Source: DASQZK01 sp963809925
GTDB taxonomy: Bacteria > Bacteroidota > Bacteroidia > Bacteroidales > GCA-2748055
Direction of reading: 5' to 3'
Assembly: GCA_963809925.1 (NCBI GenBank)
Contig: CAWELH010000004.1
Coordinates: forward strand, 124,001 to 188,000
Length of the DNA: 64,000 nt
The notes under the pieces are model-generated. The model made no database searches. It saw only the letters and a program-made list of their open reading frames with translations, and was not told the origin of the DNA. Within the stretch, counting starts at the first letter, position 1; each line of letters starts with the position of its first letter. The translations under genes and the position numbers were made by a program. Shown here in pieces: positions 27,628-36,921 of the stretch.

Positions 27628-28380
27628 ATGGAAACAACGGCAACAGGTCTTCAACCTGAACAGGTTGCTCTTTACCGGGAAAAAGGATTTCTTGTTTATC
27701 CACATCAGCTTTTCGGAGCAGCGGAGCTGGAATCACTGTTCAATCTTTTTGAAGAGCATCTTGCCAACAAAGGAGAGAAACTGTCTGATGAGCTTGACAC
27801 TCCCCATTTCCGTGATGAACGGTTGCTTGATTACCTGTTACATGAGCGGGTACTCGACCTGGTAGAAAGCATCATCGGTCCGGACATCGGATTGTGGTCA
27901 AGTCACTTCATTTCCAAGGAACCTTATACCGGACGAAGGACTCCATGGCATGAGGACAGTGCATACTGGGCTGGTAAGTTTGACCGCCTTGACAATATCG
28001 TCACCGTATGGCTCGCCCTGGAAGATTCTACCATGGAAAACGGATGCATGGGAGTAATACCCGGAACACACAGGAATGGTTTCTCCGAATATGAAGATGT
28101 TGAGGACATTAGTAAGAATACTTTCCGTAAGGAAATCAAAAAAGGAAGCTTTAATGAGAAGGAAGCTGTTTGGCTTGAGCTGGAAAAAGGTCAATGCTCG
28201 CTTCACGATGCCAGAATCATACATGGGGCCCTGCCTAATGCAAGTCCCAAAAGGAGAACCGGCTATACTATGAGGTACTTTTCTCTCGACATGACTTTTC
28301 ATCCAATGGCTGCACCCGGACATAAAATATGGTGGGCGAGGGGAAGAAACCTGGCCGGAAATACACTTATTTTCCAATAA
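27628..28380 (+). CDS. Phytanoyl-CoA dioxygenase (PhyH) family Fe(II)/2-oxoglutarate oxygenase
   Basis: This 250-residue protein has the PhyH double-stranded beta-helix fold. The iron ligands are H108 and D110 (PWHEDSAYW) with the distal H199 (IIHGALPNAS). The Arg after it in KRRTGYTMRY would bind 2-oxoglutarate. VWLALEDSTMENGCMGVIPGTH is a highly conserved family segment. Bacterial members hydroxylate varied small molecules, so the substrate is open. The ATG at 27628 is preferred to an in-frame TTG at 27607, which would start only 23 bases after the previous stop and add an unusual leader. Confidence 0.85.
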   Translation: METTATGLQPEQVALYREKGFLVYPHQLFGAAELESLFNLFEEHLANKGEKLSDELDTPHFRDERLLDYLLHERVLDLVESIIGPDIGLWSSHFISKEPYTGRRTPWHEDSAYWAGKFDRLDNIVTVWLALEDSTMENGCMGVIPGTHRNGFSEYEDVEDISKNTFRKEIKKGSFNEKEAVWLELEKGQCSLHDARIIHGALPNASPKRRTGYTMRYFSLDMTFHPMAAPGHKIWWARGRNLAGNTLIFQ

Positions 28381-28574
28381 GATCCTACTGAAATTCATAT
28401 TTCACAAAAAAAATTAATGGTTATACGATTAACCTGTTCTACAATATAAAGTGAAGTTGATCGTATTCTCTCAAATTTTATACCTTGTTCAAGGATTAAC
28501 ATCTGTTTTCTTAAGACTTACTCAAGTCTGTTAGTTGGTTAGTTGGTTGATGATCGGCATTTAAAGCTGATAGC

Positions 28575-28609
28575 AAAAAGGTTGCCTGAGATTTTCAGGC
28601 AACCTTTTT
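28575..28609. terminator. Strong bidirectional terminator hairpin
   Basis: A 15-bp perfect stem (28575-28589 with 28595-28609) with 5-nt loop is flanked by AAAAA and TTTTT, so it can end transcription from either side. It lies 195 bases past the PhyH stop and 27 bases past the end of a short minus-strand open frame. The rest of the 647-base stretch 28381-29027 holds a small direct repeat (GTTAGTTG twice, near 28527-28545) and that short frame, and otherwise nothing I recognise. Confidence 0.75.
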
Positions 28610-28635
28610 CATTCTCCTTGATGTTTTGAAAATAT

Positions 28636-28785
28636 TCATTCAAGCAAATAATTATTTGGCAATTTTAATTCAGCAGCTGAATATTCCTTTGCAGGAAAAG
28701 CATTTTCACCTTCCAGCCATTGATCAACTTTCTCCGGACCTTCAAGCATCATGAGCAGACCGTTTTCTAATGTAATTTCCTGCTT
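28636..28785 (-). pseudogene. Possible C-terminal remnant of a small protein gene
   Basis: An open frame of 49 codons ends at TGA (28636-28638) immediately before a terminator hairpin. It reads KQEITLENGLLMMLEGPEKV and continues with WLEGENAFPAKEY, a composition and hydrophobic pattern that looks protein-like. The only ATG (28752) gives 38 residues. I do not recognise the family. A terminator placed right after a stop suggests the 3' end of a former gene whose 5' part is lost or frameshifted. Confidence 0.3.
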
Positions 28786-29027
28786 TCACTGAATTTAGGA
28801 TTGGATGAACCCGACCATGTATGAATTCGGAACAAGTTACTGATATTTTAAAGATACTGCTGAGAACGGTAAAGGAAAATAAGGCAGCGAGTTACCCATA
28901 TTTTTTACCGTATTGATAATGCCCTGAAATATTCCTGGAACATTTGTATAAATTCATGCTATAAGGATGGATTTCACGGATTTATATTATAACTTAGCCT
29001 ATAACTAAACCTTTAAATACCCAAAAA

Positions 29028-29555
29028 ATGAAAATTCTTATTTCCGGGATTTTTGTCTTTGTAATCTGGACAGCCCTGTCTGGCTGGTATTATGTTTGCG
29101 GGATAAAGGGGTTATGTTCAGATGAGATCATTGCGGAAGCCACAGAAGTTCCCGCTCCACAGGGTAATGAGGAAGCTATTACCAGTGACACTGCCGCCGG
29201 GCTTGCAGTACCCGTACCCGAAACCCTGGTTATTCACTTTGACACTGACCAATGGTCATTTACGCATGATCCCGGCATTGACAACGGCTGTCTGTCATTT
29301 ATAACCTGGGCAGAGAAGAATCCGGACGCCCTGATTTACATTTCAGGGCATACTGACGCCACCGGTTCACGCAATTACAATCTGGCCCTGGGGGAACGCA
29401 GAGCCGATGCAGTCCGTGATTATTTCACCAGTATGGGCATCCCAGACGGAAGGATAAAGGTTGCCTCCATGGGTGAAGACAGTCCGGTAGGCGATAATTC
29501 GACCATCCAGGGAAGGACAAGCAACAGAAGAGCTGAAGTATCACTAAAACAATAA
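29028..29555 (+). CDS. OmpA-domain envelope protein
   Basis: This 175-residue protein has an N-terminal hydrophobic segment (about residues 4-25), a short Ala/Pro/Glu-rich linker, and a C-terminal OmpA/MotB-type peptidoglycan-binding domain (about 65-175) with the signature ISGHTDATGSRNYNLALGERRA and the final NRRAEVSL. The start matches the first ATG after a 640-base gene-free region. The hydrophobic segment has Trp and Cys but no clear lipobox, so it may be a membrane anchor. The next gene, 6 bases downstream, encodes a small anchored coiled-coil protein; the two are probably co-transcribed. Confidence 0.85.
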   Translation: MKILISGIFVFVIWTALSGWYYVCGIKGLCSDEIIAEATEVPAPQGNEEAITSDTAAGLAVPVPETLVIHFDTDQWSFTHDPGIDNGCLSFITWAEKNPDALIYISGHTDATGSRNYNLALGERRADAVRDYFTSMGIPDGRIKVASMGEDSPVGDNSTIQGRTSNRRAEVSLKQ

Positions 29556-29561
29556 AAAATC

Positions 29562-29837
29562 ATGGGAGCAATCATGCTTTTGGTACAGACAAGAACCACT
29601 GCAGCACTGACGATCATCATCATGTTGCTGGGTGCAGGTCTCATTGGCTATCTGACGACCTATTTTTATTACAAGTCTGTGTATACAAGAAAAATAAACG
29701 CACTTGAAAAGGAGATTGGGGAACTGAATTCAAGGATTATCCGATTAAATTCTGATAAGGGCGACCTTGAAAAAAGGCTGAAATCTCTTGAAGAGGACCT
29801 GGCGAAGATGAAGGATAAGAATAAAAAGAAGGCATAA
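29562..29837 (+). CDS. Small single-pass membrane protein with coiled coil
   Basis: This 91-residue protein has one transmembrane helix (about residues 13-37) followed by a charged heptad-patterned segment (about 42-90) predicted to form a coiled coil, ending in a lysine-rich tail. It lies 6 bases after the OmpA-domain gene, and such pairs occur elsewhere in Bacteroidota. A structural role next to the OmpA-domain protein is plausible; there is no catalytic motif. Confidence 0.7.
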   Translation: MGAIMLLVQTRTTAALTIIIMLLGAGLIGYLTTYFYYKSVYTRKINALEKEIGELNSRIIRLNSDKGDLEKRLKSLEEDLAKMKDKNKKKA

Positions 29838-30113
29838 GAACCAGTAATTCAGGATACGTTTATTATTCCTCGATGGTTTTAATCCCGTCGTTACATCGTA
29901 TCCATTGAGAAGATCCGGAAGCTATAACGTTGCATTGACAAGCTGTGCCATCGTATTCTATGACAGAATTATACACGGTTTCCTAAGCACAAAACTTTCA
30001 TAACATTCATCGGTAAACTGAGAATCATTGCAGAAAGTCACACACCGAATGAACGGAAGTTTACGCCGAATGTTTACATAGCGTCCTTTTTGATACTTAA
30101 GCGCGAAAGTCAA

Positions 30114-31364
30114 ATGTCAACCAAAAACGATTCTAAACTGGAATGTCGATTATGTCATACCGAATTAAGGCATACATTTATCGATCTTGGGATGCAGCCT
30201 TTATGTGAAAGCTACGTCAAACACATGGAACTTGGTAAAATGGAACCCCACTACCCTCTGCATGTTTACATTTGCGATAAATGTTTTCTTGTCCAGGTCC
30301 CCGAGCTTGTCTCGCCACAGGAAATTTACCATGACTATGCTTATTTTTCCTCATTTTCAGACAGCTGGCTGGAACATGCAAAAAGATATACCTATGAGAT
30401 GACCCGGAGATTCGGGCTTCATGCGGGTAGTCTTGTGGCTGAAATTGCAAGCAATGACGGCTATCTGCTTCAGTACTTTATTGAGCAGAAAATACCGGTG
30501 ATCGGCATCGAGCCTTCAGAAAACATTGCAAAGTACGCAATCAAAGAAAAACATGTCCCGACCGAGATTCAGTTTTTCGGTGTAGAAACGGCGAAGATCC
30601 TTCGTCAAAAGTACGGGCAGCCTGATTTGCTTTTAGGTAATAATGTTCTCGCCCATGTGCCTGATATCAACGATTTTGTAGAAGGGATTAAAATTTTCCT
30701 GAAGCCCGGTGGTGTTCTTACCATGGAGTTTCCGCATTTACAGAGACTTATTGAAAGTAATCAGTTCGATACTATTTATCATGAGCATTTTTCCTACCTG
30801 TCCTTCACCACTGCCTGCGAAATTTTTGCCCGACACAATTTAGAACTCTGGGATGTTGAGGAGCTGCCGACACACGGCGGTTCATTAAGGATATTTGGAA
30901 AACACAGCGAAGATAAATCCAAAACTGTCACAGATCGTGTAAAAGAACTCATTGAACGGGAACAGGCGCTGGGCTTCAGAGATCTTAATTACTATACGGG
31001 CTTTGAAGAAAGAGTGAAAGAAACAAAACGGAAAATTCTTGATTTTGTAATTCATGTAAAACGAGAGAAGAAAACCATCGCCGGTTACGGCGCTCCCGGG
31101 AAAGGCAATACCCTGCTGAATTACTGCGGCATCAGGACAGATTTCATTGACTATACTGTTGACAGAAATCCGGTAAAACAAAATGAATATTTACCGGGGA
31201 CGCTCATCCCAATTTTGCATCCTGACCGGATTAAAGAGACCAGGCCTGATTATGTATTTATTCTTCCCTGGAACCTCAAGGAAGAAATAAGTGAACAATT
31301 ATTATATATCAGGGATTGGGGAGGTTTGTTCGTAGTACCCATCCCGGAGTTAACTATCTTCTGA
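30114..31364 (+). CDS. Zinc-containing sugar C-methyltransferase-like SAM methyltransferase
   Basis: This 416-residue protein has the three-part architecture of NDP-sugar C-methyltransferases such as TylCIII/TcaB9. An N-terminal zinc-binding domain has cysteines at 11, 14, 54 and 57, the central SAM domain has VAEIASNDGYLL and GIEPSENIAKYA, and the C-terminal domain has AGYGAPGKGNTLLNYC and FILPWNLKEEI. HEHFSYLS is near the expected active-site His/Tyr region. The ATG at 30114 (MSTKNDSKLECRLC) is preferred to one 24 bases upstream because family N-termini start just before the first CxxC. It heads a three-gene run with a nucleotidyltransferase and a PIG-L deacetylase. Confidence 0.85.
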   Translation: MSTKNDSKLECRLCHTELRHTFIDLGMQPLCESYVKHMELGKMEPHYPLHVYICDKCFLVQVPELVSPQEIYHDYAYFSSFSDSWLEHAKRYTYEMTRRFGLHAGSLVAEIASNDGYLLQYFIEQKIPVIGIEPSENIAKYAIKEKHVPTEIQFFGVETAKILRQKYGQPDLLLGNNVLAHVPDINDFVEGIKIFLKPGGVLTMEFPHLQRLIESNQFDTIYHEHFSYLSFTTACEIFARHNLELWDVEELPTHGGSLRIFGKHSEDKSKTVTDRVKELIEREQALGFRDLNYYTGFEERVKETKRKILDFVIHVKREKKTIAGYGAPGKGNTLLNYCGIRTDFIDYTVDRNPVKQNEYLPGTLIPILHPDRIKETRPDYVFILPWNLKEEISEQLLYIRDWGGLFVVPIPELTIF

Positions 31365-31383
31365 CCTTTTAAGTTATTCCAAT

Positions 31384-32172
31384 ATGAAAGTCGTCCTTTT
31401 TTGCGGAGGAATGGGCATGCGGCTCAGGGAATACTCGGATGCCGTACCCAAACCTATGGTACCTATTGGTTACCGCCCAGTTTTATGGAATATTATGAAG
31501 TATTACGCCCACTTCGGCCATAAACAGTTTATCCTTTGTCTTGGCTATAAAGCCGATGTTATAAAAGATTATTTTGTAAACTATCATGAATACATCTCCA
31601 ATGATTTTGTACTTCAAAAAGGCGGACGAAAAATAAAACTGCTGCACTCCGATATCGAAGATTGGGAGATCACCTTTGTTGATACAGGTGTTTCATCCAA
31701 TATCGGACAACGCTTACTTCGTGTAAAGGAATTTCTGAAGAATGAAGAGATGTTCCTGGCCAATTACAGTGACGGACTCACTAACCTGGATATAAACAGC
31801 ATGATTGAAGATTTCAGGAAGGAGCCTGAAATGCTCGCTTCGTTCATGGTTTACCAGCCCACTCAGAGTTTTCATGTGGTGAGACTGAGTGAAAAGGGTA
31901 TCGTTAAAAGTATAAACCATATCGGCGAAAGTGGATTATACATCAATGCCGGGTATTTTATTTTCCGGTCAGAATTTTTCAACTATATTCACGAAGGGGA
32001 AGAATTGGTCAATGAGCCCTTTAGCCGGCTGATCGCAGATAAGAAGCTGATGTCGTATCCGTTTGATGGATTATGGGCCAGTATGGATACCTTTAAAGAA
32101 AAACAGAATCTTGATGAACTATACAGTAAAGGAACCCCCTTCTGGGAAGTTTGGAAAAATGAAAATTTCTAA
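31384..32172 (+). CDS. Sugar nucleotidyltransferase, glucose-1-phosphate cytidylyltransferase-like
   Basis: This 262-residue protein has the NTP-transferase signature FCGGMGMRLREYSDAVPKPM (residues 6-25) and the segment MKYYAHFGHKQFILCLGYKAD, both close to RfbF glucose-1-phosphate cytidylyltransferase, and the metal-binding NYSDGLTN. The expected reaction is CTP plus glucose 1-phosphate giving CDP-glucose, a precursor of dideoxy- and branched sugars. No CDP-glucose dehydratase is nearby, so the exact sugar is uncertain. It lies 19 bases after the methyltransferase and 3 bases before the deacetylase gene. Confidence 0.82.
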   Translation: MKVVLFCGGMGMRLREYSDAVPKPMVPIGYRPVLWNIMKYYAHFGHKQFILCLGYKADVIKDYFVNYHEYISNDFVLQKGGRKIKLLHSDIEDWEITFVDTGVSSNIGQRLLRVKEFLKNEEMFLANYSDGLTNLDINSMIEDFRKEPEMLASFMVYQPTQSFHVVRLSEKGIVKSINHIGESGLYINAGYFIFRSEFFNYIHEGEELVNEPFSRLIADKKLMSYPFDGLWASMDTFKEKQNLDELYSKGTPFWEVWKNENF

Positions 32173-32175
32173 CGG

Positions 32176-32820
32176 ATGACCGGCCTCACTCTAAAACCGG
32201 GCAAGATCAATGTTCTTTGTCTGGGTGCTCACTGTGATGATATTGAAATCGGATGCGGAGGGACACTTATCAGCCTGAAAAGGTCGGGCAGACTCGGGAA
32301 TGTGACCTGGGTTGTATTTTCTTCTACAGAGATCCGTAAGCTGGAAGCTGGCAAATCAGCAAACCTGTATCTGGAAGGGATAGAAGGCAGTAATACCGTC
32401 ATCCATTCATTCCGTGACGGATTCATGCCTTTTCATGCCTCGGAGGTGAAAGAGAAGTTTGAAGAACTTAAAAATTCTCCTGATCCTGATCTGATTTTTA
32501 CCCATTACAGGGACGACAGACATCAGGATCATCGCCTGATCAGCGATCTCACATGGAATACTTTCAGGAATCACCTGATCCTTGAATATGAAATACCAAA
32601 GTGGGACGGCGACCTGGGCATACCTAACATATTTGTTGAGCTGGATGAAAGTATGCTCGAAGAAAAGATTAAATATCTGTTCAGCGCTTTTCCTACACAA
32701 ACGGGAAAGCACTGGTTTGACAGAGAAACTTTTAAAGCATTGCCAAGAATAAGAGGGATGGAATCATCAGTAATCTATGCCGAAGCCTTCTATCTCCGGA
32801 AATCCGGATTGAGTTTTTAG
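32176..32820 (+). CDS. PIG-L/LmbE family deacetylase
   Basis: This 214-residue protein has the zinc-binding motif AHCDD (H19, D21, D22; the usual Pro is Cys here) and a second motif HQDH (H116 to H119), both characteristic of N-acetyl-sugar deacetylases. GCGGTLI follows the first motif as usual. It is probably a deacetylase for an acetylamino sugar. It is the last gene of the three-gene sugar cassette, 3 bases after the nucleotidyltransferase, and 75 bases before the M16 peptidase. Confidence 0.85.
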   Translation: MTGLTLKPGKINVLCLGAHCDDIEIGCGGTLISLKRSGRLGNVTWVVFSSTEIRKLEAGKSANLYLEGIEGSNTVIHSFRDGFMPFHASEVKEKFEELKNSPDPDLIFTHYRDDRHQDHRLISDLTWNTFRNHLILEYEIPKWDGDLGIPNIFVELDESMLEEKIKYLFSAFPTQTGKHWFDRETFKALPRIRGMESSVIYAEAFYLRKSGLSF

Positions 32821-32895
32821 GCCTCTCACACTGACCTTGACCCCAAATTTTTTTCTTCACGTACGTAAAGAACTATTCTAATTTTTGTACTCATT

Positions 32896-35604
32896 ATGGC
32901 AGGTTTCTTACAGAAAAATAAGACAACACAAAAGTCTTCGTTTGAAGGGATTGACATTCCGTATAAAAAATTTGTACTCGACAACGGCCTTACGGTACTT
33001 ATTCATGAAGATCACAAAGCTCCCGTGGTTGCTGTAAATATATGGTATCACGTGGGCTCAAAAAATGAAGTTCCCGGCCGTACCGGCTTTGCTCATCTTT
33101 TTGAACATCTGATGTTCAATGGAAGTGAACATTTTGACGATGATTATTTCAAAGCCCTTGACCGGATCGGTGCCACTGATCTCAATGGTACCACCAGCAA
33201 TGACAGGACAAATTATTTTGAGACGGTACCGGTTTCTGAGTTTGAGAAGGTGCTGTGGCTGGAGAGCGACCGTATGGGCTATATGGCGAACGCGATCAGT
33301 CAGGAAAAATTGGATGAACAGCGTGGTGTGGTACAGAATGAAAAACGCCAGTATGAGAATGAACCCTACGGAATGGTTGATGAGTACATCACTAAGGCCG
33401 TATTTCCTGCAGGCCATCCTTATTCCTGGACGGTTATCGGATCGATGGAAGATCTTACAGCGGCATCCCTGGAGGATGTTAGAGCCTGGTTTAAATCGTA
33501 TTATGGTCCCAATAATGCGGTTCTGGCTATTGCCGGCAAAGTTCAGACGAGTGAAGCGCTGGAAAAGGTGAAGAAATATTTCGGCGGTTTACCCGCCGGT
33601 CCGCCTGTTGCTAAGATGGAAAACTATATCTCTAAAAGGTCGGGGATCATACGTCAGACCCTTCAGGACAGGGTGCCACAGGACAGAGTTTATAAGGTAT
33701 GGAACGTTCCAAAAGATGGTTCTCCTGAATGCAACAACCTGGAACTGGTGGCAAAGATTCTTTCATCCGGTAAAAATTCAAGGTTGTACAAGCGACTGGT
33801 TTATGACGATCAGATATCTTCCACTGTATATGCATTTGTCGACAGTCGGGAGATTGGAAGTCTTTTCACTATAGTAGCCGACGCCAGGCCGGGTACGGAC
33901 ATCTCGGTCGTCGAAGCGGCTATCGATGAGGAACTCAGCAGGTTTATACAGGACGGACCCACGCCGGAGGAGGTTGAACGTACTAAGACGAAGCAATATG
34001 CTTCTTTTATCCGTGGACTTGAACGTGTTGGTGGTTTTGGAGGCAAATCCGATATCCTGGCCATGTCACAAACGTTTTTTAATGATCCGGAGTACTATAA
34101 AATATATCTCAACCACCTGGCAACGGCAGATGCTGCATCATTGAAATCCGAAGCCGGACAGTGGCTGACTGACGGACTATATGCGCTTACGGTTCAAGCC
34201 TACCCTGAGCTGAAGACAATTACAGCCGATGCTGACCGGACAAGGATGCCTGATTCCGGGAAAGCTTCAGGCCTTTCCTTCCCGGACTTTGAAAGGGCCT
34301 CTCTTGCGAATGGTTTGCAGATCATCCTCACACACCGCGCCACGATACCGGCTGTAAACATGATCCTTACTTGCAGTGCCGGTTATGCTTCGGACCAGTT
34401 TGGTGTGGCGGGGACAGCACGACTGGCGATGAGTATGATTGATGAAGGCACATCAACAAGAAATGCACTTCAGATCAGCCAGGATCTGGATACCCTCGGG
34501 ACGAGACTAAGCACAGGTTCAAATCTTGACCAGTCCTATGTTTCTATGAATACCCTGAAACAAAACCTCGACGATTCACTTGATCTCTTCGCAGAGATTA
34601 TTCTTGCGCCTACCTTCCCGGAATCTGAACTTTTACGGCTCAGAAATGAGCAACTGGTAGCCATCGGCCGTGAAAAATCTCAACCCAACGGAACCGGATA
34701 CAGGGTACTTCCGAAGTTTCTTTACGGTGCCGGCCATCCCTATGGGAATCCATTATCTGGTTTGGGATATGAAGCCGGCGTCATGACCATATCACGTGAT
34801 CAACTGGTCGGCTTCCACGATACCTGGTTTAAACCTAATAACGCCACGATGGTTGTGGTCGGCGATATTACCATGGAAGAGCTTATGCCAAAACTGGAAT
34901 TGAAATTTACCAACTGGAAAGCTGGTCCGGTGCCTGAAAAGAATATTGCTGTTGTAAATCCGCCTGCCGAACCTGTCATTTACCTGATGAACAGACCTGG
35001 CTCAATCCAGTCGCTGGTAATCGCGGGTAACCTGACTTTACCGTACGGGAAACTTGATGAAGCCGCACTGGTTATGATGAACAGTATTATCGGAGGTGAA
35101 TTTACCTCAAGGATCAATATGAATATCAGAGAGGACAAACACTGGACTTATGGCGCCGCGTCATTCATAATGGATGCTGCCGGACCTCGTCCTTTCATGG
35201 TTCATACCTCGGTTCAGTCGGATAAGACCATGGAGACTGTCCTTGAGATCCGCAGGGAACTAATGGAATTTGTCGATGGGTCACCTGCCACAGAGGATGA
35301 GGTATCGCGAAACCGTGAAAACAAACTTTTGCAGATTCCCGGCAAATATGAAACCATGAATTCGCTGTCGCAGGCGATAAATGAAATAGTTCATTTTCAC
35401 CTGGCCGATACCTATTTCCAGGACTATGCTTCACAACTGAAGGGGATTACTACCTTGGAAGTAAAAAATATAACACCTTTGGTGATTAAGCCTGCCAGTA
35501 TGGTTTGGGTTCTTGTAGGCGACCGGGATATGATTGAAGAACCGCTTAAAAAGATCGGATATCTGATCCGTCATATTGATGCTGACGGGAACCTTATCGA
35601 TTGA
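32896..35604 (+). CDS. M16 family zinc metallopeptidase, two-domain
   Basis: This 902-residue protein carries two M16 halves. The N-terminal half has the inverted zinc motif HxxEH at H67, E70, H71 (AHLFEHLMFNGS) and the distant Glu at 149 (VVQNEKRQ). The C-terminal half (from about 460) repeats the fold without the motif, starting with LANGLQIILTHRATIPAVNM, and has a late RxxY-type segment near FTSRINMNIREDKHWTYGA. No signal peptide is visible, whereas many Bacteroidota M16 proteins of this length are exported. A cytoplasmic protein or an unusual start is possible, but nothing upstream in frame supports a longer form. Confidence 0.9.
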   Translation: MAGFLQKNKTTQKSSFEGIDIPYKKFVLDNGLTVLIHEDHKAPVVAVNIWYHVGSKNEVPGRTGFAHLFEHLMFNGSEHFDDDYFKALDRIGATDLNGTTSNDRTNYFETVPVSEFEKVLWLESDRMGYMANAISQEKLDEQRGVVQNEKRQYENEPYGMVDEYITKAVFPAGHPYSWTVIGSMEDLTAASLEDVRAWFKSYYGPNNAVLAIAGKVQTSEALEKVKKYFGGLPAGPPVAKMENYISKRSGIIRQTLQDRVPQDRVYKVWNVPKDGSPECNNLELVAKILSSGKNSRLYKRLVYDDQISSTVYAFVDSREIGSLFTIVADARPGTDISVVEAAIDEELSRFIQDGPTPEEVERTKTKQYASFIRGLERVGGFGGKSDILAMSQTFFNDPEYYKIYLNHLATADAASLKSEAGQWLTDGLYALTVQAYPELKTITADADRTRMPDSGKASGLSFPDFERASLANGLQIILTHRATIPAVNMILTCSAGYASDQFGVAGTARLAMSMIDEGTSTRNALQISQDLDTLGTRLSTGSNLDQSYVSMNTLKQNLDDSLDLFAEIILAPTFPESELLRLRNEQLVAIGREKSQPNGTGYRVLPKFLYGAGHPYGNPLSGLGYEAGVMTISRDQLVGFHDTWFKPNNATMVVVGDITMEELMPKLELKFTNWKAGPVPEKNIAVVNPPAEPVIYLMNRPGSIQSLVIAGNLTLPYGKLDEAALVMMNSIIGGEFTSRINMNIREDKHWTYGAASFIMDAAGPRPFMVHTSVQSDKTMETVLEIRRELMEFVDGSPATEDEVSRNRENKLLQIPGKYETMNSLSQAINEIVHFHLADTYFQDYASQLKGITTLEVKNITPLVIKPASMVWVLVGDRDMIEEPLKKIGYLIRHIDADGNLID

Positions 35605-35769
35605 TTTGTGTGAGGTAGTTGACAAGATTTGCTCTATTTATACTGCCTGCCTCCTTCACATGAAATAGAACATGCCTGACACAGGCGTAAAGGTTTATTA
35701 CATCTCCGGGAATTCCGGAACCGGGCTATGAAGACCGTCCGACAAATTGAAGCTACTTTATGGAAAAGT

Positions 35770-36453
35770 TTATTTCCAGTTCTTTAGAAGTTCTGCCACT
35801 TCAGAATGTTCGTTTTTGAGGGCAAAATTCAAAGCCTGGTCCCCGTCCACATCCTTCATGGAAGGGTCGGCGTGATGTTCGAGGAGTATCCGTACCACCC
35901 CGGTCTGGCCTTCGGCGGCGGCATACATCAGCGCGGTAAAATGGTCGCCGCTGTCCGTCAGGTTGGGATCGGCATGATGATCGAGCAATAATCGTACAGT
36001 TTCAGAAAATGCGCCTGTCGATGCATACATCAGTGCTGTCCTGCCCATGCCGTCGGCAAGATCGACTTCACTTCCGACATTGAGAAGCAGTGCCGCAATA
36101 TCGCTGTGACCATTGTAGGAAGCCAGCATCAGGGCTGTACGCCCATCTTCATCCCTGGCATCCACAGTAATGTTTTCTTTCAGCAATTGTTTAACCCCTT
36201 CCGTTTGACCTTCAAATGCGGCATCCCTCAATTGCATTGACTTAACATCTTCTGCCTGTGCTGTTGGTGGATTTCCGGATGGATCGGAAAGATCCGGGAT
36301 TTCGCCCCCGGCCGTTGTGATCTCCGGTCGGCTTTTACATGAAACGGCGATAAAAATCGTTGAGGCGACGAAAAGACTCAACAAAGGCATTTTAAAAAGG
36401 TACTTTAACTTAAAGTACTGGTTATTACGACTTTTTTTGAAAAAAAGCATCAT
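35770..36453 (-). CDS. Ankyrin-repeat lipoprotein
   Basis: From the preferred ATG at 36453 this encodes about 227 residues: a charged N-region, a hydrophobic segment and a lipobox ending in AVSC, then four to five ankyrin repeats of about 33 residues (for example DEDGRTALMLASYNGHSDIA and ALMYASTGAFSETVRLLLDHHADPN). Ankyrin repeats mediate protein binding; no enzyme domain is present. The frame extends to an ATG at 36489, but a TACTTTTG promoter box overlaps that ATG, which favours 36453 or the later ATG at 36390. It is convergent with the M16 gene, with 165 bases between them. Confidence 0.8.
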   Translation of the reverse strand: MMLFFKKSRNNQYFKLKYLFKMPLLSLFVASTIFIAVSCKSRPEITTAGGEIPDLSDPSGNPPTAQAEDVKSMQLRDAAFEGQTEGVKQLLKENITVDARDEDGRTALMLASYNGHSDIAALLLNVGSEVDLADGMGRTALMYASTGAFSETVRLLLDHHADPNLTDSGDHFTALMYAAAEGQTGVVRILLEHHADPSMKDVDGDQALNFALKNEHSEVAELLKNWK

Positions 36454-36486
36454 TTTCAGATTTTTTTGGTTCCGCACAGCTGTGAT

Positions 36487-36494
36487 CAAAAGTA
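36487..36494 (-). promoter_or_regulatory. Bacteroidota -7 box (TACTTTTG) for the ankyrin gene
   Basis: On the minus strand TACTTTTG matches TAnnTTTG. It overlaps the most upstream ATG of the ankyrin ORF and therefore argues for a start at 36453 or 36390. No clear -33 TTTG is seen. Confidence 0.45.
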
Positions 36495-36659
36495 ACGAAT
36501 TCGTTAAGATAAGCCTATTTTTTTCCGTTTGCTCCTGAATTTGCTGCCGGAAGCAGTCTGTTTGATGTTGAGATATTATAAAGATATGAACCGGTAAGAT
36601 GATAAAATTGATCGTTTTTGGGATAAAAATGTGTTAAATTAAAATATTGAATCCGTGAA

Positions 36660-36694
36660 TTGGTTTATTATGTTTAATAAGTTTCTTAACTTTG
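36660..36694 (+). promoter_or_regulatory. Promoter of the leucine operon
   Basis: TAACTTTG at 36687-36694 matches the -7 consensus TAnnTTTG, and TTGG at 36660-36663 is a -33-like element 23 bases upstream. Transcription from here gives a leader of about 285 nt before leuC. Confidence 0.6.
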
Positions 36695-36756
36695 CAGATC
36701 GGTTTTTCGCGTAGAATGGCAGCAGGCGGAAGCAGAGACAGGCAGACAGAAACAAA

Positions 36757-36921
36757 ATGACGCGGAAGATGTTTAAACCGATACACTCAAAACGTGACGC
36801 CTCATGCGGAGGATACAAGGACGTAGAGGGTACCTCTGCAGCCTTGTCTGCTCCGCATATGAATTTTATAGTGCGAAGGCCTGGGGTTGTATCAGAACTC
36901 ACGGTTTCTTCCCGAAAATGA
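36757..36921 (+). other. Possible small ORF in the leu leader
   Basis: An ATG at 36757 opens 54 codons ending at TGA 36919-36921; an internal ATG at 36859 gives a 20-residue version (MNFIVRRPGVVSELTVSSRK). It lies inside the leader of the leu operon and overlaps the large hairpin at 36804-36858. It is not rich in Leu codons, so it does not look like a classical leucine leader peptide. It may not be translated. Confidence 0.25.
36804..36858 (+). ncRNA. Long structured hairpin in the leu operon leader
   Basis: Three stacked helices are visible: 36804-36811 with 36851-36858 (8 bp), 36815-36820 with 36842-36847 (6 bp), and 36823-36829 with 36833-36839 (7 bp, one G-U), closed by the loop GTA. The 21 pairs over 55 bases are separated only by small internal loops. 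There is no T-run, so it is not a simple terminator. Position between a good promoter and leuC suggests a cis-regulatory RNA; it matches no class I recognise. Confidence 0.5.

Noticed and set aside
28527..28545. Direct repeat GTTAGTTG as a regulator site or attachment site
   Set aside because: Only two short copies, no integrase or regulator gene nearby and no second location.
36639..36902. An 87-codon minus-strand open frame over the leu leader
   Set aside because: It covers the leu promoter and hairpin; its codons follow from the paired leader sequence and the product has no recognisable domain.
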